Assembly (NCBI RefSeq): GCF_011290685.1
Contig: NZ_JAANYN010000002.1
Span: forward strand, 248,001 to 312,000
From: Cyclobacterium plantarum
GTDB taxonomy: Bacteria > Bacteroidota > Bacteroidia > Cytophagales > Cyclobacteriaceae
Direction: 5' to 3'
DNA length: 64,000 nucleotides
In this document: positions 46,013-53,974 of the stretch, piece by piece
Layout of the letters: each line of letters opens with the position of its first letter
Position numbering within the stretch: the stretch's first letter is position 1
Program-made: the position numbers and the translations under genes
Notes under the pieces: model-generated
The model's database searches: none
Told to the model about the DNA's origin: nothing
What the model saw: only the letters and a program-made list of their open reading frames with translations

Positions 46013-46915
46013 TTAAAAGAAAATTTCCTGAGCCAGCCTGAAAGTATTGGCATGGGCTTCTATGATATCGTTTATTTTTTTTGCGTAACCACCCCCCATA
46101 CAACACATGATGGGAATCTGATGCAGCCTTGCAGCTTCCAATACTACCCTGTCTCTTTCCCTGCAACCCCGAATACTCAAGCCCAATCTTCCCAGTTTAT
46201 CCGTTTCCAGAACATCTACCCCTGATTGAAAAATGATAAAATCAGGTTCAATTGTATCCAATAATTCCGGTAGGTAACGATTCAATAGTTTCAGGTAGCT
46301 GCTGTCTCCTGTTTTATCTTCCAGGGGAACATCCAGGTCAGATTTTTCCTTATGCAGGGGATAATTGTGCGCACCGTGCATGCTGAAAGTAAATACCTGT
46401 GGATTATCCTCAAAAATTTTGGCAGTTCCGTTTCCCTGGTGCACGTCCAGGTCCACCACCAGCACCTTTTTTAATCCCTTTTCCTTGATCAGGTATGCTG
46501 CCGTAATGGCAATATCGTTCAGCAGGCAAAAACCCTCTCCCTTATCATTATAGGCATGATGGGTGCCACCTGCGATGTTCATTCCAATACCAGAATCCAA
46601 AGCGTATGTAGCAGCCATCATGGACCCTTGCATGATATGGATTTCCCTTTCTACCAGGGCCTTACTTAAAGGAAATCCGGTACGCCTGATTTCTGATGGA
46701 CTTAAATTCAGGGATTTGAGTTTATGAAGATAACTTTCATCATGTATTTCCAGGATCCATTTTTCTTCAGCAGTTTCGGGTTTAAAAAAATTTTCATCGC
46801 TGAGCGTGCCCTCGTAAAGCAGTTGTTCGGGAAGAAGTTCATATTTTTCCATAGGAAAACGATGCCCTTCAGGCAAAGGATGCGCATAAATTTGAGACCA
46901 GGCGACTTTCAACAT
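46013..46915 (-). CDS. Histone-deacetylase-family enzyme
   Basis: A 300-residue zinc-dependent deacetylase of the HDAC/acetoin-utilisation type. GGTHHAYNDKGEGFCLLND contains the catalytic His pair, and LVVDLDVHQGNGTA holds two zinc ligands; a later Asp lies in QSGVDVLETD. The start HPLPEGHRFPMEKY is usual for the bacterial group. Substrates in bacteria include acetylated polyamines and acyl-lysine side chains; which applies here is unknown. It lies 56 bases after the 188-residue protein gene and before the small membrane protein gene. Confidence 0.9.
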   Translation of the reverse strand: MLKVAWSQIYAHPLPEGHRFPMEKYELLPEQLLYEGTLSDENFFKPETAEEKWILEIHDESYLHKLKSLNLSPSEIRRTGFPLSKALVEREIHIMQGSMMAATYALDSGIGMNIAGGTHHAYNDKGEGFCLLNDIAITAAYLIKEKGLKKVLVVDLDVHQGNGTAKIFEDNPQVFTFSMHGAHNYPLHKEKSDLDVPLEDKTGDSSYLKLLNRYLPELLDTIEPDFIIFQSGVDVLETDKLGRLGLSIRGCRERDRVVLEAARLHQIPIMCCMGGGYAKKINDIIEAHANTFRLAQEIFF

Positions 46916-46971
46916 AGGTTCAAAACCTGATGATGCGGGAATTGTTGGTTTTTATTGAAAAAATCTCAGAT

Positions 46972-47538
46972 TCAATATTCATCCTCTTCTTCTTCCTCTG
47001 ATTCAAAAGTGTAAAAAGTATCATCCAATTTCAGGGTATCGTTGTTAAAAGAAGTCACAAATTTGTCAAGGATTTTGTCGTCTATGGATTCTATATTGAG
47101 GGCAGCATCCAGACCAATACCAAAATCATGGTGGGTATCCAAATCCACAAATTCCTGGACTTTCACGGTTCCCTCATCTTCCATTTCCATGATCAGTTCC
47201 GTGATGAACAATCCCACTTCTTCCTCATCGTTTTTTAAGGGTTTGAGGTTGCCATTTTCATCTTCTTCGTAGGATATACCATGGTAATCCGGAAACTTTT
47301 TTGCGGCTTCATGTTCTGCCAACTCGTACAATTCACTCTGATAGTGTAATCGGAGGGTATATAGGGCAGCATCGTAAACCACTTGTTTGCCGTCATATTT
47401 GCCAATAAAGTAAAAATTGACAAACTCATCTGAATTGTCCTCGCTGGGGACAATTTTAAAAGATTTACCGGTTTCCTCTAATTCTTTTCTTAAGTTGGCT
47501 ACGGTTTCAGGGGAAAAACCTTCATTTTGATATTTCAT
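46972..47538 (-). CDS. Conserved acidic protein of unknown function
   Basis: A 188-residue soluble protein, strongly acidic, ending in a run of Glu and Asp. The ATG at 47538 (MKYQNEGFSPETVANL) is chosen; an upstream in-frame start at 47589 adds residues without family character. The middle (YFIGKYDGKQVVYDAALYTL, LHYQSELYELAEHEA) looks like a folded alpha/beta domain. I do not recognise the family. It is transcribed towards the HDAC-like gene 56 bases away and diverges from the AlbA_2 gene. Confidence 0.75.
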   Translation of the reverse strand: MKYQNEGFSPETVANLRKELEETGKSFKIVPSEDNSDEFVNFYFIGKYDGKQVVYDAALYTLRLHYQSELYELAEHEAAKKFPDYHGISYEEDENGNLKPLKNDEEEVGLFITELIMEMEDEGTVKVQEFVDLDTHHDFGIGLDAALNIESIDDKILDKFVTSFNNDTLKLDDTFYTFESEEEEEDEY

Positions 47539-47657
47539 TTGACAATAAGCTGTATTTGGTGAAACGTAAAGAGCTGTTTTCGTGTACAAATAAATGAAAA
47601 ATTAATATTATACATATTAACTTTCTTATAATTTACAATCTTTTACCTTTTAAAAAA

Positions 47658-48110
47658 ATGTTTTCTCCTAAAAAAAACAATGAATGGCTTAAAAATATGC
47701 TTTCAAAACCGGAAGGACAACATTTGGATTACAAACAAAGCATAAGCAACCAAAGAAAAATTGCCAAAACACTTTTGGCTTTTGCCAATGCGGACGGGGG
47801 GACAATTATGGTTGGCATCTCCGACAAGAAAAACATCATCGGCATAGACCCTGAAGAGGAGATTTTTATGATCAATGAGGCCATTAGAAAATATTGCCAC
47901 CCTACATTCTCCGTTACTTTTGAAGTTTTTGAATTACAGCTTCAAAACCAGCTTGACCCCTTAATATTGGAGGAAAAGCATGTGCTTGCTGTAGCCGTTC
48001 CCAAAAGCATGGGCGGACCTCATGCTTTCCAGGTGAAGGACGAGCCCCCTGTATATTATCTTAGAATCAAGGACAGGTCTTTACCGGTAGACCTGGCAGA
48101 CCTATCCTGA
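47658..48110 (+). CDS. AlbA_2 (Schlafen-like) domain protein
   Basis: A 150-residue protein that is mostly one AlbA_2 domain: EGQHLDYKQSISNQRKIAKT, then LLAFANADGGTIMVGISDKK. This domain is found in putative nucleic-acid-binding or helicase-related proteins, often with further domains that are missing here. It is not next to restriction or toxin genes, so a defence role is not supported. Its stop lies four bases from that of the convergent 4-helix membrane protein gene. Confidence 0.85.
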   Translation: MFSPKKNNEWLKNMLSKPEGQHLDYKQSISNQRKIAKTLLAFANADGGTIMVGISDKKNIIGIDPEEEIFMINEAIRKYCHPTFSVTFEVFELQLQNQLDPLILEEKHVLAVAVPKSMGGPHAFQVKDEPPVYYLRIKDRSLPVDLADLS

Positions 48111-48114
48111 TTTT

Positions 48115-48486
48115 TTATTTCCTGAATCCGCTGCCCAATGAAATGCCCAAAATGGAATTTACAAGAGAAAGCACCAGGCTAAAAAGCAAGGCCCACCAGA
48201 AATTATCCACCGTAAATCCGTTAACTATGCTTGCCGCTAACATGACCAATAAGGCATTGATTACCAATAGGAACAATCCCAGGGTAACAATGGTAATGGG
48301 TATGGTCAAAAAAATCAATATGGGTTTAATGGTAATATTTAACAAAGCCAGCAAGGCAGCGATAATCACTCCTGTGATCCAATCATCTACTACGATACCA
48401 GGCAGAAGATAAGCAGTAAAAATAACCACCAGACCAGCAACTGCAAGTTGGAGGAGAATGGAGAAGATGTCTTTTGATTGGCTCAT
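48115..48486 (-). CDS. Phage-holin-family (PF04020-like) four-helix membrane protein
   Basis: A 123-residue membrane protein with four hydrophobic helices. The block LLALLNITIKPILIFLTIPI, with a conserved Asn and Lys-Pro, marks the family named after a mycobacteriophage holin; chromosomal members are common and not phage-derived. The ATG at 48486 (MSQSKDIFSILL) fits the family length; an in-frame extension to 48567 runs into the neighbouring terminator. There are no phage genes nearby. Function unknown. Confidence 0.88.
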   Translation of the reverse strand: MSQSKDIFSILLQLAVAGLVVIFTAYLLPGIVVDDWITGVIIAALLALLNITIKPILIFLTIPITIVTLGLFLLVINALLVMLAASIVNGFTVDNFWWALLFSLVLSLVNSILGISLGSGFRK

Positions 48487-48545
48487 TTTTGCTAAATGTA
48501 TACCCTGAATAATTTGCTGGTTAAAAATAACCATTAAAAATGTAA

Positions 48546-48572
48546 AAAAAAACCCGGTTATTATCACCGGGC
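48546..48572 (-). terminator. Intrinsic terminator after the RspA-like gene
   Basis: GCCCGGT and ACCGGG pair (48553-48572) around a seven-base loop, followed on the minus strand by a run of seven or more T. It lies about 15 bases after the stop codon. Confidence 0.85.
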
Positions 48573-48585
48573 TTTTGATATAATT

Positions 48586-50052
48586 TTAACTCCAGGTCCT
48601 GTCCCAGGAGCGGATTTCGTTCCAGTCATCGGTTGGTGCAAAAAACTGTTCACCCTCTTTCAATCGCTTCTTTACTTCATCTTCATTCAATTCCAAACCA
48701 ATTCCCGGAGATTCCGGCACCTGCACATATCCATCTTTTACCAGAGGCCCATCTGCTCCAACTACCAGATCCTCCCACCAAGGATTATCCACAGAATGGT
48801 GTTCCAGTCCTATGAAGTTATAGGTGGCTGCCGCAGCATGTACGGTCCCCATAAAAGTAATGGGGGAGGCCGCATGGTGCAGGGCCATTCCAATACCGTA
48901 CTCCTCAGCATAATCACCGATTTTCTTGGTCTGTAAGTAGCCTCCGGCACTTCCCGGATCAGGGTGCACCAGATCCACTGCCCTGTTTTCGATCAGGTCC
49001 TTAAAATTCTTTTTGTGATAGGTATCTTCCCCTGTCAGCGTAGGCGTGGTGATGGCCTCGGTAATCCGCTTCCAATGCTCCGTATTCTGCCAGGGAACCA
49101 GGTCTTCCAACCAGGCGATATTATAAGGTTCAAAAGCCTCAGCGAGTTTGATCATCTCATTGTAACCCATATGTCCAAAATGATCGATAGCCAAAGGAAT
49201 TTCAAAACCCACTTTAGCCCTTGCCTTTGCAGCATATTCGACCATTCTTTCAAGGCCCTTTGGGGTTATCTGCACATGGGTAAACTGATGGGGCGTCTGG
49301 GTGTAGCTCATCACATCCTGGTCTGACCAACCCCTCATGGGGCCCCAGGGAGACTTGTTGGTCAGGGTATCTTTTTCGTCCTTGATCAAGCCAATGCCAA
49401 TATCCATTTTCAGCATGGTAAAACCCATATCCACCCTTTCCTTCATCTTATTGGCAAACTCGTCCGGGTCTTGTACTGTGGGGGTATCCACATAGATCCG
49501 GACCTTATCCCGGAATTTACCTCCCATCAGCTGGTATAGCGGGACACCATAGGCTTTTCCTGCCAGGTCCCAAAGGGCCATTTCAATACCGGATACGCCG
49601 CCGCCCTGCCTGCCATGCCAGCCAAACTGCTCAATTCTCTTAAAAATCCGCTCCACATTGCAGGGATTCTCTCCTAAAATCCTGCTTTTCAACATCAGGG
49701 CATAGCGTTTGTCGGCCCCGTCCCTTACATCTCCCAAGCCATGTATTCCCTGATTGGTATATATTTTCAACAAGGGTACATTGCCATACTGGGCAATCCG
49801 CATATCTGTGATTTTCAAATCGGAAGGATTGGAAAGGCGGTTTACTTTTGATGTGGTATGGGCAAGGGTGTCTTCCAGGGGCATCATCATCATTCCCCCA
49901 AGGCTCAAGCCACCTAAGGCTGCTTTTTTAAAAAAAGACCTGCGGTCATTTTCAGGTTCATCAATAAAGGACCTGGCGACCTCATTTTTTGGTTCACCTT
50001 GCTGCTTCAGGTCAAAATGGCTTTGCTGCAGATGCTGGATGTTTTTTTTCAT
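48586..50052 (-). CDS. Tat-exported enolase-superfamily sugar-acid dehydratase (RspA/ManD-like)
   Basis: A 488-residue enzyme of the mandelate racemase/muconate lactonising group. Unusually it carries a Tat-type signal at about 36-60 (NDRRSFFKKAALGGLSLGG). The enolase core has KMDIG (about 215), metal-binding regions near IDHFGHM, WLEDLVPW and TGEDTY, and LHHAASPITFMGT near the C-terminus, in line with D-mannonate/gluconate dehydratase-like members. The substrate cannot be fixed by eye. It stands alone, with a terminator after it, and no sugar-acid pathway genes lie beside it. Function outside the cytoplasm is inferred. Confidence 0.85.
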   Translation of the reverse strand: MKKNIQHLQQSHFDLKQQGEPKNEVARSFIDEPENDRRSFFKKAALGGLSLGGMMMMPLEDTLAHTTSKVNRLSNPSDLKITDMRIAQYGNVPLLKIYTNQGIHGLGDVRDGADKRYALMLKSRILGENPCNVERIFKRIEQFGWHGRQGGGVSGIEMALWDLAGKAYGVPLYQLMGGKFRDKVRIYVDTPTVQDPDEFANKMKERVDMGFTMLKMDIGIGLIKDEKDTLTNKSPWGPMRGWSDQDVMSYTQTPHQFTHVQITPKGLERMVEYAAKARAKVGFEIPLAIDHFGHMGYNEMIKLAEAFEPYNIAWLEDLVPWQNTEHWKRITEAITTPTLTGEDTYHKKNFKDLIENRAVDLVHPDPGSAGGYLQTKKIGDYAEEYGIGMALHHAASPITFMGTVHAAAATYNFIGLEHHSVDNPWWEDLVVGADGPLVKDGYVQVPESPGIGLELNEDEVKKRLKEGEQFFAPTDDWNEIRSWDRTWS

Positions 50053-50356
50053 GTGTTAAATAGGTTTATTGAGGTATTGAAAAAGATAATTGATGTAAAG
50101 CTTACAATATGATTAAAATTTGTAGTAAATGGAAATTTTCACATACAAAAACACCGGTAAATGGAAAGAAGAGGCTGTTTTCAAATCCCCCGAAAAAACG
50201 GCAAATCAACTTAAATGAAGGGCAGGTAAAAAATAAAAACCTAAAGGGTTAGTATATAAAAATAAAAATCCCGGGAAAAGGCTTTTTAGGTATCAAGCCA
50301 GTCTCCCGGGATCTTTGCAGGTATATTGTATGGTGAAATTAAACCAGACAATAATC
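50053..50356. other. Gap between the pfkA and RspA-like genes
   Basis: About 300 bases on the minus strand between pfkA and the RspA-like gene. It contains the pfkA terminator at 50268-50312 and should contain the promoter of the RspA-like gene, though no clear TAnnTTTG element was found. No gene-like frame. Confidence 0.55.
50263..50312 (-). terminator. Nested-stem terminator after pfkA
   Basis: An outer stem of nine bases, TCCCGGGAT/ATCCCGGGA (50304-50312 with 50268-50276), encloses an inner stem GGCTT/AAGCC (50280-50284 with 50295-50299). On the minus strand it is followed by TTTTATTTTTA. It starts about 45 bases after the pfkA stop. Confidence 0.75.
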
Positions 50357-51349
50357 TTAGGTAGATAAAATCCCTGCTATTCTCAGGTCTTCATCATCCA
50401 CTTGTTTGTCATCTACTATGGCCCGTTTGATAGGTGTAAAAACAATTTTATTGTTGATAATCCCCACCATCACATCATATTTGCCATGCAACAGGCCTTC
50501 CACCGCAGAAACACCCAGCTTACTGGCCAGAATACGGTCAAATGAAGAGGGTGCACCACCACGCTGTAGGTGCCCCAGGATGGTTACCTTGATATCATAG
50601 GTCGGGAGTATTTTTTTGACTTTCTCGGAAATTTCCTGAGCTCCCCCACTTTTGCCACCTTCTGCCACGATGACCACATTACTTTCTTTTTTTGCCTTCT
50701 CCCTGAACTTAAGCCTGTCAATCAGCTTTTCGACGGGAAATTTTTTCTCCGGTATCAAAATGGCTGCAGCAGCACTGCCGATTCCGGCATTGATGGCTAT
50801 AAATCCGGCATCTCTACCCATGACTTCCACAAAAAACAAGCGATCGTGGGAGGTGGCCGTATCCCGGATTTTATCAATGGCTTCTATCGCCGTATTGCAA
50901 GCCGTGTCAAAACCAATGGTCAGGTCCGTCCCGAAAAGGTCATTGTCAATAGTACCGGGTAATCCCACGGCCGGAATGCCAAATTCTTTATAAAACAAGT
51001 GGGCTCCTGTAAGTGATCCATCTCCTCCAATAACCACCAGGGCATCTATCCCATGGCTTTTCAAATTGTCGTATGCTTTCTGCCTGCCTTCAATTGTTTT
51101 GAATTCTTCACTCCTGGCGGATTTTAAAAAGGTCCCCCCTCTTTCCAAAACATGCGCAATGGATTTGTTCTCGAGCTTTCGGATATCGTTATTGATCATC
51201 CCTTCATAGCCACGATAAATCCCATAAACCTCCAACTTGTAATAAAACCCTGCCCGCACTACTGCCCTGATGGCAGCATTCATCCCGGGAGCATCTCCTC
51301 CGGAAGTAAGCACCCCAATTTTTTTTATATGAATAGGTTGATCTGTCAT
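50357..51349 (-). CDS. pfkA: ATP-dependent 6-phosphofructokinase
   Basis: Phosphorylates fructose 6-phosphate in glycolysis. The 330 residues match the bacterial PfkA family. GVLTSGGDAPGMNAAIRA holds the first phosphate-binding loop, VIGGDGSLTGA the ATP site with Gly in the position that favours ATP over pyrophosphate, and LPGTIDNDLFGTD the catalytic Asp. FVEVMGRDAGFIA and HLQRGGAPSSFDR are further substrate-binding blocks. It starts 22 bases after mgsA and is probably in the same transcript. Confidence 0.96.
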   Translation of the reverse strand: MTDQPIHIKKIGVLTSGGDAPGMNAAIRAVVRAGFYYKLEVYGIYRGYEGMINNDIRKLENKSIAHVLERGGTFLKSARSEEFKTIEGRQKAYDNLKSHGIDALVVIGGDGSLTGAHLFYKEFGIPAVGLPGTIDNDLFGTDLTIGFDTACNTAIEAIDKIRDTATSHDRLFFVEVMGRDAGFIAINAGIGSAAAAILIPEKKFPVEKLIDRLKFREKAKKESNVVIVAEGGKSGGAQEISEKVKKILPTYDIKVTILGHLQRGGAPSSFDRILASKLGVSAVEGLLHGKYDVMVGIINNKIVFTPIKRAIVDDKQVDDEDLRIAGILST

Positions 51350-51371
51350 GTTTGTATGTGAATATTCCCTC

Positions 51372-51728
51372 TTACAAATTTTTGAACATTAACTCCGCTG
51401 CGGCCAGGTTGGTAGCCAGTGGCACATTGTGTACATCACAGATTCGCATCAGCATCTGTACATCCGGTTCATGCGGGTGTTTTCCAAGTGGATCCCTGAA
51501 AAAAATCACCATGTCCAACTCTTTTTGAGCAACCATGGCCCCTATCTGTGCATCCCCCCCTATGGGCCCGGACAATAGTTTTTCTACTTCAAATCCTGAT
51601 TTTTCTATGTGCATTCCCGTAGTACCAGTAGCCACAAGGGTAATTCCCTCTAAAGCTTCCTTGGAACGGCTGAGAAAATGTACCATATCGGCCTTTTTCC
51701 CATCATGGGCAATCAATGCTATTTTCAT
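51372..51728 (-). CDS. mgsA: Methylglyoxal synthase
   Basis: Converts dihydroxyacetone phosphate to methylglyoxal, a bypass that relieves sugar-phosphate build-up. The 118 residues match the family, slightly shorter than the E. coli enzyme. [14 protein letters not shown] begins the fold, [10 protein letters not shown] binds phosphate, [12 protein letters not shown] includes the catalytic Asp, and [16 protein letters not shown] is the active-site signature. It is the first gene before pfkA; pairing the two suggests joint control of flow around the triose-phosphate step. Confidence 0.95.
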   Translation of the reverse strand: MKIALIAHDGKKADMVHFLSRSKEALEGITLVATGTTGMHIEKSGFEVEKLLSGPIGGDAQIGAMVAQKELDMVIFFRDPLGKHPHEPDVQMLMRICDVHNVPLATNLAAAELMFKNL

Positions 51729-51835
51729 CCGTATAAATTTTAAATCGGTAAAGGTGTAAAGTTACTAAAAAACAATTCGGTATTGGACAGAGCCACATGA
51801 TCAAATTGAATTACCCATCAAAATCCGGCAACAAT

Positions 51836-52135
51836 TCAAGCTCCGCCCCTCTCCAAAAAATAAACAAGCAGCTGTTCCCACTCGTCCTCCAGGCTAATAT
51901 TGGGTTTGCTTTTGGCTGCCCTGCTGTACCAATAGGAAGCATTGGACTGGTCTCCTTCTTTGCGGTGCAGGTAGGCATGAAGCCAGGCAGCATCTTCCCC
52001 TCCCAAAGTATCTATCAGGCCATGGGCCTGATCCCATTTTCCTTTCTTATCCAACCATAAGGATTGTAAATAAACAGATAAGCCTTTCGGCACCTGCTCC
52101 TGCTGCAAGCTTTGGATAAAATCTGAATGGTTCAT
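51836..52135 (-). CDS. Small conserved TPR-like protein
   Basis: A 99-residue soluble protein with helical repeats, for example SVYLQSLWLDKKGKWDQAH and AAWLHAYLHRKEGDQSNA, whose Trp/Leu/Ala spacing looks like one or two TPR-type motifs. No signal peptide or catalytic motif. It stands between mgsA and the ECF sigma gene, all on the minus strand, with gaps of about 107 and 130 bases. Function unknown; possible cell-metabolism role only by position. Confidence 0.7.
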   Translation of the reverse strand: MNHSDFIQSLQQEQVPKGLSVYLQSLWLDKKGKWDQAHGLIDTLGGEDAAWLHAYLHRKEGDQSNASYWYSRAAKSKPNISLEDEWEQLLVYFLERGGA

Positions 52136-52265
52136 GTCTGTTGGTTAAGTAAGCAAAACCAAAATAAATACATAATGGTGAAGCCGGCAAATATTAAAGC
52201 TAAATTTCAAAAGAAAGTTTGGGAGCCCGATCGCGAAGCAAATAATCTGCCTTAATAATCTATCT

Positions 52266-52835
52266 CTATCTGATCCAGAACCACAATATAACAAGCAACT
52301 CTATTGACTGCCGCAAATGTGAAAGGGCTTTCTTGATGTGGTTTTCGACGGTAAAAACAGATATACCAAGCTTGCCGGCAATTTCCCTGTTGGACAAGGA
52401 TTTGAATCTGCTCATCTCAAAAACATGCCTGCATTTTTGCGGAAGGCCCTGTATTATGGTCAATATCTTCCTTCTCGTTTCCTCAGCTTCCAGGTACTCC
52501 TCCGTATTGTGTGTGACACATACCTGCCTGAGGTATTCCAATTGTGCTGTGTTATACTTACTTCTCCTAAACTCCTTTGCCATCTGCTTTCGGGCGGCCC
52601 CAAAAAGGTAAGGTTCGAGCTCCTTCACCTTGCAATGAGCGGCATTTTTCCATAAGCCAAAAAAAATATTCTGTACCAGGTCCTCCGCTGTAGCTTTGTC
52701 CTGCATGACCTTGTAGACGAATACAAACAAGGCATCAAAATGCCTTTCGTAAATGGCTTCAAAGGCTTTTGGATCTGCCTTATCTTTCAATTGTGCCAGT
52801 AGTTCCTGGTCATTATGGGTTTTGTTGCAGGTCAA
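52266..52835 (-). CDS. ECF-type RNA polymerase sigma factor (Bacteroidota expansion type)
   Basis: A 189-residue sigma-70-family factor. Region 2 (about 20-90) has AFEAIYERHFDALFVFVYK and ATAEDLVQNIFFGLWKN; region 4 (about 125-180) has IIQGLPQKCRHVFEMSRFK and the helix-turn-helix EIAGKLGISVFTVENHIKKA. The C-terminus ends in a short hydrophobic stretch. These match the group of Bacteroidota sigma factors normally followed by a FecR-type anti-sigma gene, but none is present, so it is an orphan. It lies just downstream of the exopolysaccharide run, in the same direction. Confidence 0.92.
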   Translation of the reverse strand: MTCNKTHNDQELLAQLKDKADPKAFEAIYERHFDALFVFVYKVMQDKATAEDLVQNIFFGLWKNAAHCKVKELEPYLFGAARKQMAKEFRRSKYNTAQLEYLRQVCVTHNTEEYLEAEETRRKILTIIQGLPQKCRHVFEMSRFKSLSNREIAGKLGISVFTVENHIKKALSHLRQSIELLVILWFWIR

Positions 52836-52939
52836 TGGTATTGTTTAACATCGGATCATGCTAATTAATAGCTTTTGCCAATATTTCCAAATATCAACGA
52901 ATAATATCTTCCAAAAATGACTGGTACTGTGAAGGAAAT

Positions 52940-53974
52940 TTACTGAATCCCCTTTTGGGGAAAAATTGATTTGGGGGGATATTGGTGAGGGGAGGAAATG
53001 TGGGAAGCCATACCACTCATGGATAGGGATTGCATGCCGTAGATCGCATTGCATTCAGAAAAATGATCCAGAAGAATCCTCACTTCTTCCAGACTTTGCT
53101 CCGGGTGCTGACCGTGGTTATGGGGATGCCACCATAGGTGATAAACTTCCCCATTACTGGCAGCTTCGTTCATTTCTTGCCTGATCCGGTCAAGCTTCAG
53201 GCGGTTCATCCAGCCCATTCTTTCCTGATAGGGCCTGAAAAACCGGGAAGCTGGAATAAAACCGGGAAACCCAGTCTCGGTAGCAGCAGGTAAATAGGAG
53301 GTTCGCTTTCCAAGGGACCAATAAGAATCGGCAGCCCGAAAACCCTTTTTGAAATAACCTTCCTTTTCCGGGTATTTCCAAAACCAATCCGTAGGGTTGG
53401 TACGAATAGCTAAAAAATCTATTTCCCGGGCAGTTTGTAATACCTGCCTGTTGTATTGGTTACGGGGAAGAACCAGTGAACTGATATCCCTGCCAAACTT
53501 CTCTTTGGCGATTCTCCTGGCCGCATATAAGTCCTCCTTAAAGCCATCGACCGAGCGTCCCAAAACCCTGGTGTAATAATGGGCAAAGGTATGGCTACCC
53601 AGCTCCTGTCCGGGAGTTTGGATAATTTCATTGACCAGTTCCGGGGCAAAGAGGCAACGATGATCCGGCTGAGTAGACTTAAACCACTGATAAGCAGAAT
53701 ACCGCTGATTTTGAAAGACCGGCTTTTCATCGGGGCTGTAATGCTCCCATTCGGCTGCATCCTGGGCCATCAACATGCCTACCGTAGCCCAGGTGGCAGA
53801 AACCCCATAGGCTGAAAACAAAGACAAAAGCCTGGGAACCACCTCCCTGGTCCGGTAGTAGTACGCTTCATTTCCTTTCAGTGGCACCTTGTCAAAGCGG
53901 CCCCAATGAAGTTCAAAATCCAGCGATATGATAAAGGCAGGCTGCACCGTTGGTTTATAAATTGGATTTATCAA
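52940..53974 (-). CDS. Polysaccharide deacetylase (NodB-type)
   Basis: A 344-residue enzyme that removes acetyl groups from a glycan. IISLDFELHWG holds the first active-site Asp, ELGSHTFAHYY the zinc-binding His-x-x-x-His motif, and VLPRNQYNRQV the following conserved block; YHLWWHPHNHG lies near the C-terminus. No signal peptide is seen. The TTG at 53974 overlaps the preceding gene by 20 bases; a GTG at 53947 would avoid the overlap and keep the first strand, so the start is uncertain by nine residues. It is the last gene of the exopolysaccharide run. Confidence 0.87.
   Translation of the reverse strand: MINPIYKPTVQPAFIISLDFELHWGRFDKVPLKGNEAYYYRTREVVPRLLSLFSAYGVSATWATVGMLMAQDAAEWEHYSPDEKPVFQNQRYSAYQWFKSTQPDHRCLFAPELVNEIIQTPGQELGSHTFAHYYTRVLGRSVDGFKEDLYAARRIAKEKFGRDISSLVLPRNQYNRQVLQTAREIDFLAIRTNPTDWFWKYPEKEGYFKKGFRAADSYWSLGKRTSYLPAATETGFPGFIPASRFFRPYQERMGWMNRLKLDRIRQEMNEAASNGEVYHLWWHPHNHGQHPEQSLEEVRILLDHFSECNAIYGMQSLSMSGMASHISSPHQYPPKSIFPQKGIQ

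Noticed and set aside
47658-48110. A defence gene, because of the AlbA_2/Schlafen-like domain
   Set aside because: It has no nuclease, helicase or toxin partner and lies among housekeeping genes.
48115-48486. A phage remnant, because of the holin-type family name
   Set aside because: This family is common on bacterial chromosomes and there are no other phage genes nearby.
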